Part shown: piece after piece, positions 54,247-63,544 of the stretch
How positions within the stretch are numbered: the stretch's first letter is position 1
Layout of the letters: each line of letters starts with the position of its first letter
DNA from: Austwickia chelonae
Lineage (GTDB): Bacteria > Actinomycetota > Actinomycetes > Actinomycetales > Dermatophilaceae
Direction of reading: 5' to 3'
Length of the DNA: 64,000 bases
Assembly: GCF_003391095.1 (NCBI RefSeq)
Contig: NZ_CP031447.1
Span: forward strand, 1,054,001 to 1,118,000
Made by a program: the position numbers and the translations under genes
Notes under the pieces: generated by a model
The model's database searches: none
Told to the model about the DNA's origin: nothing
What the model saw: the letters and a program-made list of their open reading frames with translations, nothing else

Positions 54247-56556
54247 TCAGCCGGAACGGAACCTGCGCGGACGGGAGCGCCACTCCCCGGGAAGGAGCGG
54301 GCCTGGCGTTGGCCACAGCGCAGCCCGTAGCCGATCGGTCTTTGTGCGATGACGTGCAGCTTCATCCACGATCAGGCCTGCATCGGACCTGAACGTCCGA
54401 GCAACACCAACGTCGTGCACCCTCTTGTCGTCTGAAGGCGCATATCGGAAAAGCTCAACTGCCAAAGCCATCCGGGAAAGAGCGTCCTGCGCAGGCGAGT
54501 TCAGAGGTATATGGGCCTTGAGTTCGCGATGAAGGGCCCTGGGCGAAGCGGAGACAGGGACCAAGATTCCTAGATCCCGTAGACGCTCCGACATGATGTC
54601 CCATTCCACGCCGACCTCGCACCCAGGGGAGAGTCGTCGGCGCCGATGCCAACGTGACCAGGCTGCTGGAAAAGTCCGGATCCCGCCGATGCCGATAGCT
54701 GTGACGGCACCGATGACCCAGAACCACCATCGGTGCTTCCGGCTATTGACGGAGCCGTCGGACTTCATCACGCCCGTTGCTGGTACCGATGCTGACGGCG
54801 TCGGCGAGACAACCGGGGACTCCGGGGAGGGTGATGCCGCCGAGGTGATGGGTGGAACGACCTCTTCGGCCCGGTTCCAGGCATAAGTCGGAGGGAAGAC
54901 GTCCCGGGCGGCAGGGGTTGGCTCGAAACGTAACCATCCCAGCCCCTCGAACCTGAGCTCGGGCCAGGCATGGGCGTCCGAGGAAAGGACGATTCGGTTC
55001 TCCCCTTCGACGCGACCCGGACGGAAGCCCGAGACCAACCGCGCTGGAATTTCCGCAGCACGCGCCAGCATCACCATCGCCGTAGCGAATTGGACGCAAT
55101 AACCTCGTCGGGAGGTGAGGAACCGATCGAGCGCAGTACGCCTCACGGTGGTCTCGTTCATGCCCTCCGGAGGGGGCTCGAGGTCGAGGGAGTAGGTGAA
55201 ACCTCCTGCGCGACGTAGCCACTCCTGTATGCGGACCGCTTTGTCATACGCTCCTGCTGAGCCGGCAGCAGCTTCAGCCAGGGCTTGGTGTAACACCGGC
55301 GTGTCGACCTCAGGAGGAAGCTCCAAGGTCTCAGGAGGCGCGTCCTCGGCCGCTATCGCCGTACTCAGATGCGCATTGGTAGGAAGCGCTGTCAAATAAC
55401 GAAACTCATATGATCGAGGAGGAGCGTCCACGACGGGAACCTCTGTCCTGGTGTCCAAGGCCCAGCGTGCGCCCACCACCGTGCCGGAAACGAGTGCAGG
55501 TTGAGCCGCGATGTGTGGGGCAGGTAAGGAGGCCTCCTCCACCTTCAGATGGGACTCCTGGAAAGCGAGATCCGACCAGCTGGCCGCAGGATCCGGGAGC
55601 ACCGGACGGCGGGAAGGCGGTATGCCCTGGACGGCTGAGGACCACCGCCCGTCCTGATAGACGTGAGCCACATCTACCCGCAGCGGAGGCTGTCCCGGAT
55701 CGTCAGACCGGTAGCGGAGAACTGGAGAGGGATCGCTACTGCGTAAGCTCTTCGACATGTCTGAGTAGGGAGAGAAACCCATGGTGGCCTTCCCCGAATA
55801 GCCTGGCACGGACAAGCGATCGGCCAGACGCGAGGGCGGCAGGTGCGGAAGGCTGCCCGAGGCATAAACTCCGGCCGCAGAAGCCGATATCACGCAGACC
55901 CCGGCGAGTGCAGCCCGAGGTAGCACGGCAGATCTTGGAGACGGCACCGAAGCGCGGCGCCCCCTGGGGGTCTTCTGCCCACCGCAGAGCATCATCACCC
56001 ACAGTAAGAAAGGCCACGCGACATCTGTGCTGGACATGGTGCCTGATGCGTTGATGGCCGGCACGAGCAGCGGGAGAAGCAAAGGTACTCCAGCCAATGC
56101 CGGCATCCGAGCCCCCGCTGCCAGGACGTCCACCCACCAAGCCACAAGGCTGATCGCAACGGTGACGAGGAAGGAAACCGCTGTCGGGGTCGGCGCAGGA
56201 ATCGGATGACCGGCCAGGACACGTGACCCTTCGAACAGATAGTCACGCCAGATGAGCCAGATGGATGGCGTGGGGACGAATCCTCTGGTCAAAGACCCTG
56301 GAGCAGGGAAAAAAACTGAAATGGCAATGACCATGATCGCGAGCTGAAGGGGAGCGACCACGGACAGCCTGTGTAGGAATATGCGGAGGAAGACCCCGGA
56401 CAAGGCCACCGTCATCACGATCACCTGGACTGGGCTGCGCCAAGGATCATCGATGAAGAGAAAACGCAGTGGGTAGGAGGCGAACAAGACCGTGACAGCT
56501 CCCAAAGCAGCCATAGCCGGGGCCGGCCTCAAGTCGGAAAGGCCGCCTCTCGTCAC
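54247..56556 (-). CDS. TgpA-like transglutaminase domain membrane protein
   Basis: The 769-aa protein has about six N-terminal membrane helices (DUF3488 region, residues 10-240), a large external part, and a transglutaminase-like domain. The likely catalytic Cys487 is in RRGYCVQFATAM, with the His and Asp in DAHAWPELRF. A further membrane helix at about 620-645 and a cytoplasmic DUF4129-like tail follow. This layout is the TgpA family, usually encoded with MoxR and DUF58 proteins. The role may be cell-envelope protein processing. GTG at 56556 overlaps the DUF58 stop (GTGA). Confidence 0.88.
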   Translation of the reverse strand: MTRGGLSDLRPAPAMAALGAVTVLFASYPLRFLFIDDPWRSPVQVIVMTVALSGVFLRIFLHRLSVVAPLQLAIMVIAISVFFPAPGSLTRGFVPTPSIWLIWRDYLFEGSRVLAGHPIPAPTPTAVSFLVTVAISLVAWWVDVLAAGARMPALAGVPLLLPLLVPAINASGTMSSTDVAWPFLLWVMMLCGGQKTPRGRRASVPSPRSAVLPRAALAGVCVISASAAGVYASGSLPHLPPSRLADRLSVPGYSGKATMGFSPYSDMSKSLRSSDPSPVLRYRSDDPGQPPLRVDVAHVYQDGRWSSAVQGIPPSRRPVLPDPAASWSDLAFQESHLKVEEASLPAPHIAAQPALVSGTVVGARWALDTRTEVPVVDAPPRSYEFRYLTALPTNAHLSTAIAAEDAPPETLELPPEVDTPVLHQALAEAAAGSAGAYDKAVRIQEWLRRAGGFTYSLDLEPPPEGMNETTVRRTALDRFLTSRRGYCVQFATAMVMLARAAEIPARLVSGFRPGRVEGENRIVLSSDAHAWPELRFEGLGWLRFEPTPAARDVFPPTYAWNRAEEVVPPITSAASPSPESPVVSPTPSASVPATGVMKSDGSVNSRKHRWWFWVIGAVTAIGIGGIRTFPAAWSRWHRRRRLSPGCEVGVEWDIMSERLRDLGILVPVSASPRALHRELKAHIPLNSPAQDALSRMALAVELFRYAPSDDKRVHDVGVARTFRSDAGLIVDEAARHRTKTDRLRAALWPTPGPLLPGEWRSRPRRFRSG

Positions 56557-57896
56557 CGGACGCCTCGTGTCATGTTCTCAGGGTTCTCGCTCCGACGTAG
56601 GCCGCGCCATACCTCGGTCGGTGACATCCCCGGCCTTACTCCCACGGTATGCCAGCCACCTGCGGTGGCATGGGCGCAACAAGCTTCGATCAGAGGAGAA
56701 GCGGCGGTTTTACTGCTCTTCGTGAAAGCAGCGACATCCAGGAAAACAGCCGACCCGACAAGGCCAGGGCGGAGGAGTTCCAAGGTAGGTCGGCCACCGG
56801 CTGGGCTCTGATCTCCGGCGACGAAGACGACGATTCCGCCGCTTTCAGGCAGGTGGAAGTCCGACCCCGGCAGGAGTGAGGGCATCGGCGGAGTCTCTTT
56901 CCGTGCACCCGGCTCCGGTCCTGGTTGCACGGTTGCCAGAGCGAGCAGAAGCTCGGATACGGGCAAAGGACCCGCTGCGCCGTCTGTATCAGTAGAGCTG
57001 CCAGCATCGAACAGAATAAGGTGCAGCCCGAAGCCGCGACTGTCCAGATGGGTCGCCACCGATGCCAGCCAGGAAACAGCCCACTCGAAAGCAGCGCAAT
57101 CGTCACCCGAGGGAAGGCCCCAAACCTCGGGTGAACAATCCAGAGCGAGCAACGCGCATCGTCGGCGTGGTCGTGATTCGTGCCGGATCATCAGCCGACC
57201 CTGACGCGCAGTGGTCTTCCAATGGATACGGCGTAACTCGTCGCCATTGCGGTACTCACGCAGTGAAAGGTCGTATTCCGACCCGGTGAGCATGGTTCCG
57301 GGGGTGTCGCCCTCCTTGCTCAGGCCCGACTCTAGATCAGCCTCTTCTGACAGCAGATCGATGGAGGGGAGAACGATGACCTGCGTGGCAGCAGCCGTCT
57401 GTATTCGCGAGCGGACCAGTCTGAAGGGATCGTGTTGGTAGACGGCTGTCGGGCCGATCTCGAGTACCCCGCGCCGAGTGGGAGAGAACATATAACTCAA
57501 GGTCGTCGACGGCCGTTGCGCGAGGTCCACCTCAGACCAGCGCATCTGACGGCCGACTCCCCAGGGTGCCTTCTCGATGACGGTGACTTGGGTGCGGCCG
57601 CTGAGATTTGTTGCGGTGAGCGCCAGCCGTACTGTGCCGTGACCACCCACGACTGCATTCTCTCCGGAGAACCGACGTTCTAGATTGAGGCGTGGACGCA
57701 GCAGCACAGAGGCGAGAGCGCTCAGCGGCGGTAGAGCCAAACAGGACACTCCGATCTGAGTGAGTGGCCGTAGACCGAGTGCCATACCGCACATCGTGAT
57801 CACCAGGCCTGCAGAGAGCAGTGCGACTGCGCGGGAGGTGAGGAAGAACAGCCGCGGACGGTCTGGTGCGACAGCCCGGTTTCGCCGGGAGGTCAT
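56553..57896 (-). CDS. DUF58 domain protein (VWA-like)
   Basis: The 447-aa protein has two N-terminal membrane helices (about 15-60), a beta-rich external or linker section (RRGVLEIGPTAVYQHDPFRLVRS), and the DUF58 motif LREYRNGDELRRIHWKTTARQGRLMIRHE at about 215-245, followed by a von Willebrand A-like fold (ALLALDCSPEVW). DUF58 proteins work with MoxR AAA+ ATPases, probably as substrates or adaptors. It overlaps both neighbours by 4 nt, so the three genes are a coupled operon. Confidence 0.9.
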   Translation of the reverse strand: MTSRRNRAVAPDRPRLFFLTSRAVALLSAGLVITMCGMALGLRPLTQIGVSCLALPPLSALASVLLRPRLNLERRFSGENAVVGGHGTVRLALTATNLSGRTQVTVIEKAPWGVGRQMRWSEVDLAQRPSTTLSYMFSPTRRGVLEIGPTAVYQHDPFRLVRSRIQTAAATQVIVLPSIDLLSEEADLESGLSKEGDTPGTMLTGSEYDLSLREYRNGDELRRIHWKTTARQGRLMIRHESRPRRRCALLALDCSPEVWGLPSGDDCAAFEWAVSWLASVATHLDSRGFGLHLILFDAGSSTDTDGAAGPLPVSELLLALATVQPGPEPGARKETPPMPSLLPGSDFHLPESGGIVVFVAGDQSPAGGRPTLELLRPGLVGSAVFLDVAAFTKSSKTAASPLIEACCAHATAGGWHTVGVRPGMSPTEVWRGLRRSENPENMTRGVR

Positions 57897-58900
57897 GACT
57901 TGTCGACCGGGATGCGTTCCAGCAGATCCATCAAGACGTGACGAGTATCGACACGTTGTCGTTGAGCCTGCCCGGAGAGCAGAACCCGATGCGCGATCAC
58001 AGACAGGAATATGTCCTGAACGTCATCGGGAACAACGTAACTGCGATCGCGGATCGCGGCACGGGAACGGGCTGCTCTGAGTAGATGAAGGCTCGCTCGC
58101 GGGGACGCGCCCAACCTCAGCCGTTCATCGTTTCTGGTGGCTGAGACGAGTTCTACGATGTATCGCTGGACATCGCGCCCGGCGTGCACTCTTCCGGTTG
58201 CCTCGATGACGCGATTCATCGTCAATGGGTCAGTGACCGCACGCAGACCGGACAGCGGCGAGAGGGCGCCGTGTGACTCCAGCATGAGACATTCGGCTTC
58301 TTTTGAGGGGTACCCCATCGAGAGCCGAGCCATGAACCTGTCCCGTTGAGCTTCGGGCAGGGGGTAGGTGCCTTCCATCTCGACAGGATTCTGCGTGGCG
58401 ACCACGAGAAATGGCTGGTCCAGGACATAGGTGCGTCCGTCGACGCTGACCTGTCCTTCCTGCATGCATTCAAGGACTGCTGACTGGGTCTTGGGAGATG
58501 CTCGATTGATCTCATCGCATATCACGACATGGGCGAAGATCGGGCCTGGCCGAAACTCGAAACAGCGGTCGTCGGGAGTGAGGACGCTGATCCCGGTGAT
58601 ATCGGAGGGAAGTAGATCTGGAGTGAACTGGATCCGGCTCGGCTTAGCTCCGATCGCTATCCCAAGGGCTGTTGCCAAGGTGGTCTTGGCCATGCCGGGG
58701 ACATCCTCGATGAGCAGGTGTCCCCCAGCGAATAAAACGGTCAAGGCGATGTCGATCGCATGGTCCTTACCGGTGACCACTTCGGTGACCGCTCGATAGA
58801 TCGCTCTGGCCGTCGTCGGTACCAATGTGTCATCCGACGGTGGTACGGGAGAGCTGCCGACCAGGCGTGCGGATAGTCGATCAGATGACTGATGGGGCAC
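57893..58900 (-). CDS. MoxR family AAA+ ATPase
   Basis: The 335-aa ATPase has the Walker A region EDVPGMAKTT (65-74), Walker B VVICDEINR (125-133), sensor FLVVATQNPVEMEGTYPLPEAQRDRF, and the C-terminal lid domain. MoxR ATPases act as chaperones for partner proteins with VWA-like domains, here probably the DUF58 protein. GTG at 58900 has GAGGAGG 5 nt before it. It is the first gene of the reverse-strand operon, divergent from mraZ. Confidence 0.93.
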   Translation of the reverse strand: MPHQSSDRLSARLVGSSPVPPSDDTLVPTTARAIYRAVTEVVTGKDHAIDIALTVLFAGGHLLIEDVPGMAKTTLATALGIAIGAKPSRIQFTPDLLPSDITGISVLTPDDRCFEFRPGPIFAHVVICDEINRASPKTQSAVLECMQEGQVSVDGRTYVLDQPFLVVATQNPVEMEGTYPLPEAQRDRFMARLSMGYPSKEAECLMLESHGALSPLSGLRAVTDPLTMNRVIEATGRVHAGRDVQRYIVELVSATRNDERLRLGASPRASLHLLRAARSRAAIRDRSYVVPDDVQDIFLSVIAHRVLLSGQAQRQRVDTRHVLMDLLERIPVDKS

Positions 58901-59270
58901 AGATCCTCCTCGGCGGTCTTCATTCCCATTGTGCGCACCGGAGGCAGCCTGCGCTCAGTAAGCGAGACGAGGTCTGAGGCATGCACCACTTTCCTCCACG
59001 TTGCCGCCCTCCCGGACAGCTAAAGGAGAAGTTGTTTACGTCATTGCTGATAGAGCCCCCAGTCCAAAACGTTCTAAATGCGAATTTCCCACCTTGAGTC
59101 CTGAACTTCTCCACCTGTCTGATCTGCGAAATCAACGGAAATGGAGCAGCCGCGCTCGGCGAGTGCGTTGACGGTGGAGCGAAGTGGAGTATCGTGGAGG
59201 AACAGGGTGGGCGGGAGTATTTCTTCGGGGGATCCCACTCTGATCGTCCGGACGGGAGGTGCGTATCGCG
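58901..59270. other. Divergent moxR-mraZ intergenic region, 370 bp
   Basis: The right end (59168-59259) holds the mra promoter, MraZ boxes and the mraZ ribosome-binding site. The left end holds the moxR ribosome-binding site at about 58906-58912. The middle (about 58930-59160) is locally AT-richer and contains no gene-like frame; I could not assign a convincing moxR promoter in it. Confidence 0.6.
59168..59199 (+). promoter_or_regulatory. mra promoter with three MraZ boxes
   Basis: TTGACG (59168-59173), a 16-bp spacer and TATCGT (59190-59195) form a good promoter about 75 nt before mraZ. TGGAG occurs at 59175, 59185 and 59195, exactly 10 bp apart, which matches the MraZ operator (repeated TGGGN-type pentamers spaced by five bases). 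The boxes cover the spacer and -10 element, so MraZ would repress its own operon. Confidence 0.8.
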
Positions 59271-59702
59271 ATGTTCCTCGGTACACACACGCCCCGGATC
59301 GATGACAAAGGACGGCTGATCCTTCCGGCCAAATTCCGTGAACGGTTGGCATCCGGCCTGGTGGTAACACGCGGTCAGGAACGTTGCCTCTACGTCTTTC
59401 CTGCTGATGAATTCAGCCGGATCGCCGGTGATCTGAGGGCCGCGCCTGTCACTAGTAAGTCTGTGCGGGACTATCTGCGAGTGCTGCTCTCCGGAGCCTC
59501 GGACGAGATCCCCGACAAACAGGGCAGGGTCACCATTCCGGTGTCCTTGCGGGAATACGCAGGGTTGAGTCGTGACGTGACGGTCATCGGCGCGGGCAGC
59601 CGCGTCGAGATCTGGGACAGCGCAGCTTGGCAGACCTACCTGTCGGAGACCGAACAGGCCTTCGCAGACCAGGCCGAGGAGGTGGTTCCCGGGTTGCTGT
59701 GA
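59271..59702 (+). CDS. mraZ: Transcriptional regulator MraZ
   Basis: The 143-aa protein has two SpoVT/AbrB-like DNA-binding repeats ([19 protein letters not shown] and [20 protein letters not shown]). It is the autoregulator of the division and cell-wall cluster and assembles into rings that bind tandem pentamers, three of which lie in its promoter. The ATG at 59271 matches family starts; GGGAGG is at 59254-59259, 11 nt before it. A GTG at 59259 would overlap that site and is rejected. Confidence 0.96.
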   Translation: MFLGTHTPRIDDKGRLILPAKFRERLASGLVVTRGQERCLYVFPADEFSRIAGDLRAAPVTSKSVRDYLRVLLSGASDEIPDKQGRVTIPVSLREYAGLSRDVTVIGAGSRVEIWDSAAWQTYLSETEQAFADQAEEVVPGLL

Positions 59703-59823
59703 CCGCGCGGTCGTCATGGATGGTCGGACCGCAGTGATGCGGGCCCTGTCTTGTGGTCTCTCCCCGCTCTCAAACAATCCCGGGATACTTCCCCGATCTC
59801 GGGCCTGAGCGGTGGGAGACCGG

Positions 59824-59901
59824 ATGACAGGGCTTGTCGTGTACATCGGGGGCGGCGCAACGACACCCGCCATGATCGCTTCGGCCGGGGAACCCTGTCA
59901 T
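59824..59901 (+). other. Possible structured leader before rsmH
   Basis: ATGACAGGG (59824-59832) is the exact reverse complement of CCCTGTCAT (59893-59901). Within the 60-nt interval TGTCGT (59836-59841) can pair with ACGACA (59860-59865). It lies in the unusually long 240-bp gap between mraZ and rsmH, 41 nt before rsmH. No other gene-like frame is present in the gap. Confidence 0.35.
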
Positions 59902-59942
59902 GTCAGGACTCTCCCGTCGGGCGAGTGAACGAGAGGAGCACA

Positions 59943-60986
59943 GTGAGCTTGTCGGCGTCGGAACGTCATATCCCGGTGATGTGCGCGCGCATCACCGAGT
60001 TGCTGGCCCCTGCACTCCAGGCCTCGGGCAGTGTCTATGTCGACGGCACTCTCGGCATGGGAGGGCACACCGAAGCTGTGCTGACCGCCTGCCCTAATGC
60101 TGTGGCAGTCGGTATAGACCGGGATCAGCAGGCTTTGGCCGAAGCACGGGAGCGGCTGGCGTCTTTCGGTGAGCGCTTCGTCGGGGTGCATGCGCGGTAT
60201 GACCAGATCGATGAGCTGGTTCCTGAGCTGACGGGAGGGAAGGTCCAGGCCATTCTGTTGGACTTGGGTGTGTCCTCTCTCCAGCTCGACGAAGCCGAGA
60301 GAGGTTTCGCCTACCGCATGGACGCGCCTCTCGATATGAGGATGGACCTGGGGCTGCCACTCACCGCGGCAGATGTCCTCAACGGTTACACCGTCGATGA
60401 GTTGACCAGGGTCTTGCGTGAATACGGGGAGGAAAGATTCGCCTCGAAGATCGCTCGGTCTGTAGTCGCTGAACGAGAACGTGAGCCTTTCGAGAACTCC
60501 GGAAGACTCGTCGAGCTGCTCTATCGGGTCATTCCTGCAGGATCTCGCAAGACCGGTGGACATCCGGCTAAACGAACTTTTCAGGCTCTGCGGATCGAGG
60601 TCAACGGCGAGCTGGAGTCCTTGGCCCGAGTCCTGCCTCGTGCGGTCGAGTCCTGCGCGCTGGACGGACGCATCGCAGTCCTATCCTATCACTCTCTGGA
60701 AGACCGGATGGTGAAGAAGACCTTTGCTCAGGGGTTGGCAGACACCTCTCCGCCGGACATGCCGGTACAGCTTCCTCAGCATGCTCCTTTCCTGGCTTCA
60801 CTCACCCGCGGAGCCGAAACAGCGGACGACGATGAAGTCGCCCGTAACCCTCGATCGGCGTCGGCCAAGCTTCGCGTGGTCCGGCGCATCGCACCGACCC
60901 CTCCCGGGCGGTTGAGCGACGACTCCCACGCCGACCTCTCGCCGCGGTCGCGGCACCAGAATCGACGGAAGGGACAACCCCGATGA
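59943..60986 (+). CDS. rsmH: 16S rRNA (cytosine(1402)-N(4))-methyltransferase
   Basis: The 347-aa SAM-dependent enzyme (MraW) methylates C1402 of 16S rRNA. It has HIPVM near the start, SAM-binding VDGTLGMGGHTEAVL, AILLDLGVSSLQLD, the FQALRIEVNGELE core and LSYHSLEDRMVKKTF. GTG at 59943 has GAGAGGAG a few bases before it and agrees with family starts; upstream in-frame codons look non-coding. The stop overlaps ftsL (ATGA). Confidence 0.96.
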   Translation: MSLSASERHIPVMCARITELLAPALQASGSVYVDGTLGMGGHTEAVLTACPNAVAVGIDRDQQALAEARERLASFGERFVGVHARYDQIDELVPELTGGKVQAILLDLGVSSLQLDEAERGFAYRMDAPLDMRMDLGLPLTAADVLNGYTVDELTRVLREYGEERFASKIARSVVAEREREPFENSGRLVELLYRVIPAGSRKTGGHPAKRTFQALRIEVNGELESLARVLPRAVESCALDGRIAVLSYHSLEDRMVKKTFAQGLADTSPPDMPVQLPQHAPFLASLTRGAETADDDEVARNPRSASAKLRVVRRIAPTPPGRLSDDSHADLSPRSRHQNRRKGQPR

Positions 60987-61564
60987 GCCAGACAGCCGCG
61001 ACCGCTCGCACCACGGCGAGACCGACCCGACGGCCAGCTCCGAGTCGGCCGAGGCTGCAGGTGGTCAAGCCGCTTCCTCGCAGGCGTAGCAGCCTTCCTT
61101 TCGCGCTACTGTGTTCCTTCATCCTGGCTGGAGGGTTGATGGCTGTGCTGCTGTTCAACCTCTCCCTTTCGCAGGGCGCTTACGAGATGCACGAGTTGCA
61201 GTCCCGTTCTTCGATGGCCTCCGACCAGGAAGGAGCACTGCGGGAGCACCTTGCGGCGGAATCCGCCAGCGGAAAATTGGCTGAACGTGCAGGCAAGATG
61301 GGGATGGTCCCGGCAGGGTCTGCGGTTTTTTTGAGCCTTCCCGACGGCAAAGTGCTGGGAGTTGCGCCCAAGCAGCCGGTTAAAGATCCGCTGCGAATCG
61401 CAGGCGACCGTTTGTCTTCAGGACAAGGAGAAGAACCGGCATCCCGGCCGACCCCGAGCCGGACTTCTTCAGGTCATGGGGCATCGCCACAGGCTGGAAA
61501 TATGTCTGAGACGCCGGGCAGGCTCGAGGAGAGCTCGCGGCGGAGTACCGAACAAGGACGATGA
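60983..61564 (+). CDS. ftsL: FtsL-like cell division protein
   Basis: The 193-aa bitopic protein has a basic Pro/Arg cytoplasmic start (1-40), one membrane helix (LPFALLCSFILAGGLMAVLLF, split here by position 38-58) and a coiled-coil-like section (YEMHELQSRSSMASDQEG to AERAGKMGMVP). It then carries an unusual 60-residue Ser/Thr/Pro/Gly-rich tail. FtsL bridges FtsB/FtsQ and activates septal synthesis. The position between rsmH and ftsI and the topology support the call though sequence identity in this family is low. Confidence 0.85.
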   Translation: MSQTAATARTTARPTRRPAPSRPRLQVVKPLPRRRSSLPFALLCSFILAGGLMAVLLFNLSLSQGAYEMHELQSRSSMASDQEGALREHLAAESASGKLAERAGKMGMVPAGSAVFLSLPDGKVLGVAPKQPVKDPLRIAGDRLSSGQGEEPASRPTPSRTSSGHGASPQAGNMSETPGRLEESSRRSTEQGR

Positions 61565-61567
61565 TCG

Positions 61568-63535
61568 ATGGGTACCCGACGTGAGCCCAAGCGTGGGCAA
61601 GGGGCGCCACGCAACTCGTCTTCCTTCCGAGCGCATGCAGCAGCTGGGCGTCGAACAATTTCTGCAGCCCAGGCTCGTGCTGTGGGGGCGATGCGCCCTA
61701 CGGAACCTCCTCTGGCGCCAGGCCGGGTTCCTGACTACCGACCCAGGATGGGGAACAACCGCAGGCGAGCCAGAGCTTTGTTCATCGCGACGCTTTTCGT
61801 TTTCAGTATCTTCGCGGTGCAGCTTCTGCGACTTCAGTGGTTCGAGGCAGGAAGCATCGCCAAGGGAGGCCGCGATCAACGACAGGGGACGACGAAGCTT
61901 CCTGCGGTGCGCGGGCAAGTCACCGATGCGCATGGCGTGGTCCTGGCGCAAAGCATCGAGCGGTACACCGTGGCTTCATGTCCCCGCGATGTGCGTTTCT
62001 ACGGGCAGAGCAAGGACCCGAAGAAACGTCAGATGACCGGGCCCGAGGGCGCCGCGCAGGAGCTGTCTCCGTTGCTGGGTATGTCTGCTGAGCAGCTCCT
62101 TCCCTTGCTCTCCGGTACTGAGAACGAGTGTTACAAAATCGTCAAGAAGGGCGTGGAGCCGCTCCAATGGCGGAAGATCGCTGAGCGTGCGATACCGGGG
62201 ATCAGCGCGCAGATGACGCAGGAGCGGCTCTATCCGGGCGGTTCTGCGGCAGCTCCGCTGATCGGTTGGGTGGGGAACGAGGGCGAGGCCAGGAAAGGTC
62301 ATGGTGGGGGCCTCGAACTTCTGATGAACGAGAAACTCACGGGGAAGCCTGGTCAGATGACCGCTGAGTACTCCGTGAATGGACGGGTCATTCCCATGGG
62401 GGAGAGGGAGCTTCGTCCTGCGATCCGTGGGCGAGATGTGCGCCTGACGATCGACAACGACTTGCAGTGGTACGCCTATAACGCGATCGCGGCTCAGGTC
62501 CAAGCCAGCAAGGGTGATTCCGGCTACGCCGTTGTGATGGATAAGAAGGGGCGGATCCGCGCTGCGGCCCAGTACCCGGCTTTCGATCCGGTGACCCGTG
62601 CGAAAGGCTCCCGGTTCGATGCACTTCCGTTCACTGATGTCTTCGAGCCAGGGTCGACGGCCAAGGTGATGTCGATCGGGGCTGCTCTGAACGAGGGGCT
62701 GATCGACCCCACATCTCAGTTCGTGGTGGAGAATCGGTTGCCCCGCGCCGACCAGCAGTTTCGAGATGCTCATGACCACGCGACCCTTAACCTGACCTCG
62801 ACGGGGATCCTTGCGGTCTCCAGCAATATTGGCACGATCCAGATCGCGGAGAAGATGCCTGCGGAGAAACTTGAGTCCTACTATCGATCTTTCGGTATGG
62901 GAAAGACTTCCGCAGTCGGCTTCCCCGGTGAGTCCGATGGTCTGATGCCACGCACCGACAAACTCAGTGCTTCTCAGCGGTACACGATGATGTTCGGTCA
63001 GGGGTTCTCGCTGACCGCGATGCAGGACATCGGGGTATTCCAGACCGTGGCCAATGGCGGGGTCCGGATCCCGGCGACCTTGGTCGAGGGGAGCGCCGAC
63101 GCGGAAGGGCGATATGTCCCCTCGGTGGAGCCGGAGGGCGAGCGAGTCCTGTCGGAGGATGCCAGTAAGACTTTATTAAAGATGATGGAGAACGTCACCA
63201 ATGTTGGTGGCACTGCAGTAACTGCTGAGTTACCTGGGTATCGCGTCGCTGGGAAAACAGGTACTTCCGATCGGTACGACGATGCAAAGAAAGGGTATTC
63301 CGGGACGACAGCATCCTTCATCGGAATCGCGCCGGCAGATGATCCTGAGCTGATCACCGCTGTCATTGTCCAGAATCCGAAAAATGAGGGTCTGGGTAGT
63401 GACCATACTGCTCCAGTCTTCAAGTCCGTGATGACTTATGCCCTGCAGAAACTCAAGATTCCACCTACCGGAAGCTCCCTGGACCCCTTCCCGAACTACT
63501 GGGGGGAGCAGGCTTCCAGGAACAAGACGCGGTAG
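61568..63535 (+). CDS. ftsI: Septal peptidoglycan transpeptidase FtsI (PBP3)
   Basis: The 655-aa class B penicillin-binding protein cross-links septal peptidoglycan. It has a 65-residue cytoplasmic start and a membrane anchor at about 69-88. A dimerisation/pedestal domain is followed by the transpeptidase domain with catalytic Ser363 and Lys366 (EPGSTAK), SSN (418-420) and KTGT (563-566). No PASTA domains follow, unlike PBP2x-type enzymes. AAGGA lies 9 nt before the ATG; ftsL ends three bases upstream. Confidence 0.96.
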   Translation: MGTRREPKRGQGAPRNSSSFRAHAAAGRRTISAAQARAVGAMRPTEPPLAPGRVPDYRPRMGNNRRRARALFIATLFVFSIFAVQLLRLQWFEAGSIAKGGRDQRQGTTKLPAVRGQVTDAHGVVLAQSIERYTVASCPRDVRFYGQSKDPKKRQMTGPEGAAQELSPLLGMSAEQLLPLLSGTENECYKIVKKGVEPLQWRKIAERAIPGISAQMTQERLYPGGSAAAPLIGWVGNEGEARKGHGGGLELLMNEKLTGKPGQMTAEYSVNGRVIPMGERELRPAIRGRDVRLTIDNDLQWYAYNAIAAQVQASKGDSGYAVVMDKKGRIRAAAQYPAFDPVTRAKGSRFDALPFTDVFEPGSTAKVMSIGAALNEGLIDPTSQFVVENRLPRADQQFRDAHDHATLNLTSTGILAVSSNIGTIQIAEKMPAEKLESYYRSFGMGKTSAVGFPGESDGLMPRTDKLSASQRYTMMFGQGFSLTAMQDIGVFQTVANGGVRIPATLVEGSADAEGRYVPSVEPEGERVLSEDASKTLLKMMENVTNVGGTAVTAELPGYRVAGKTGTSDRYDDAKKGYSGTTASFIGIAPADDPELITAVIVQNPKNEGLGSDHTAPVFKSVMTYALQKLKIPPTGSSLDPFPNYWGEQASRNKTR

Positions 63536-63544
63536 GTTCGACCG

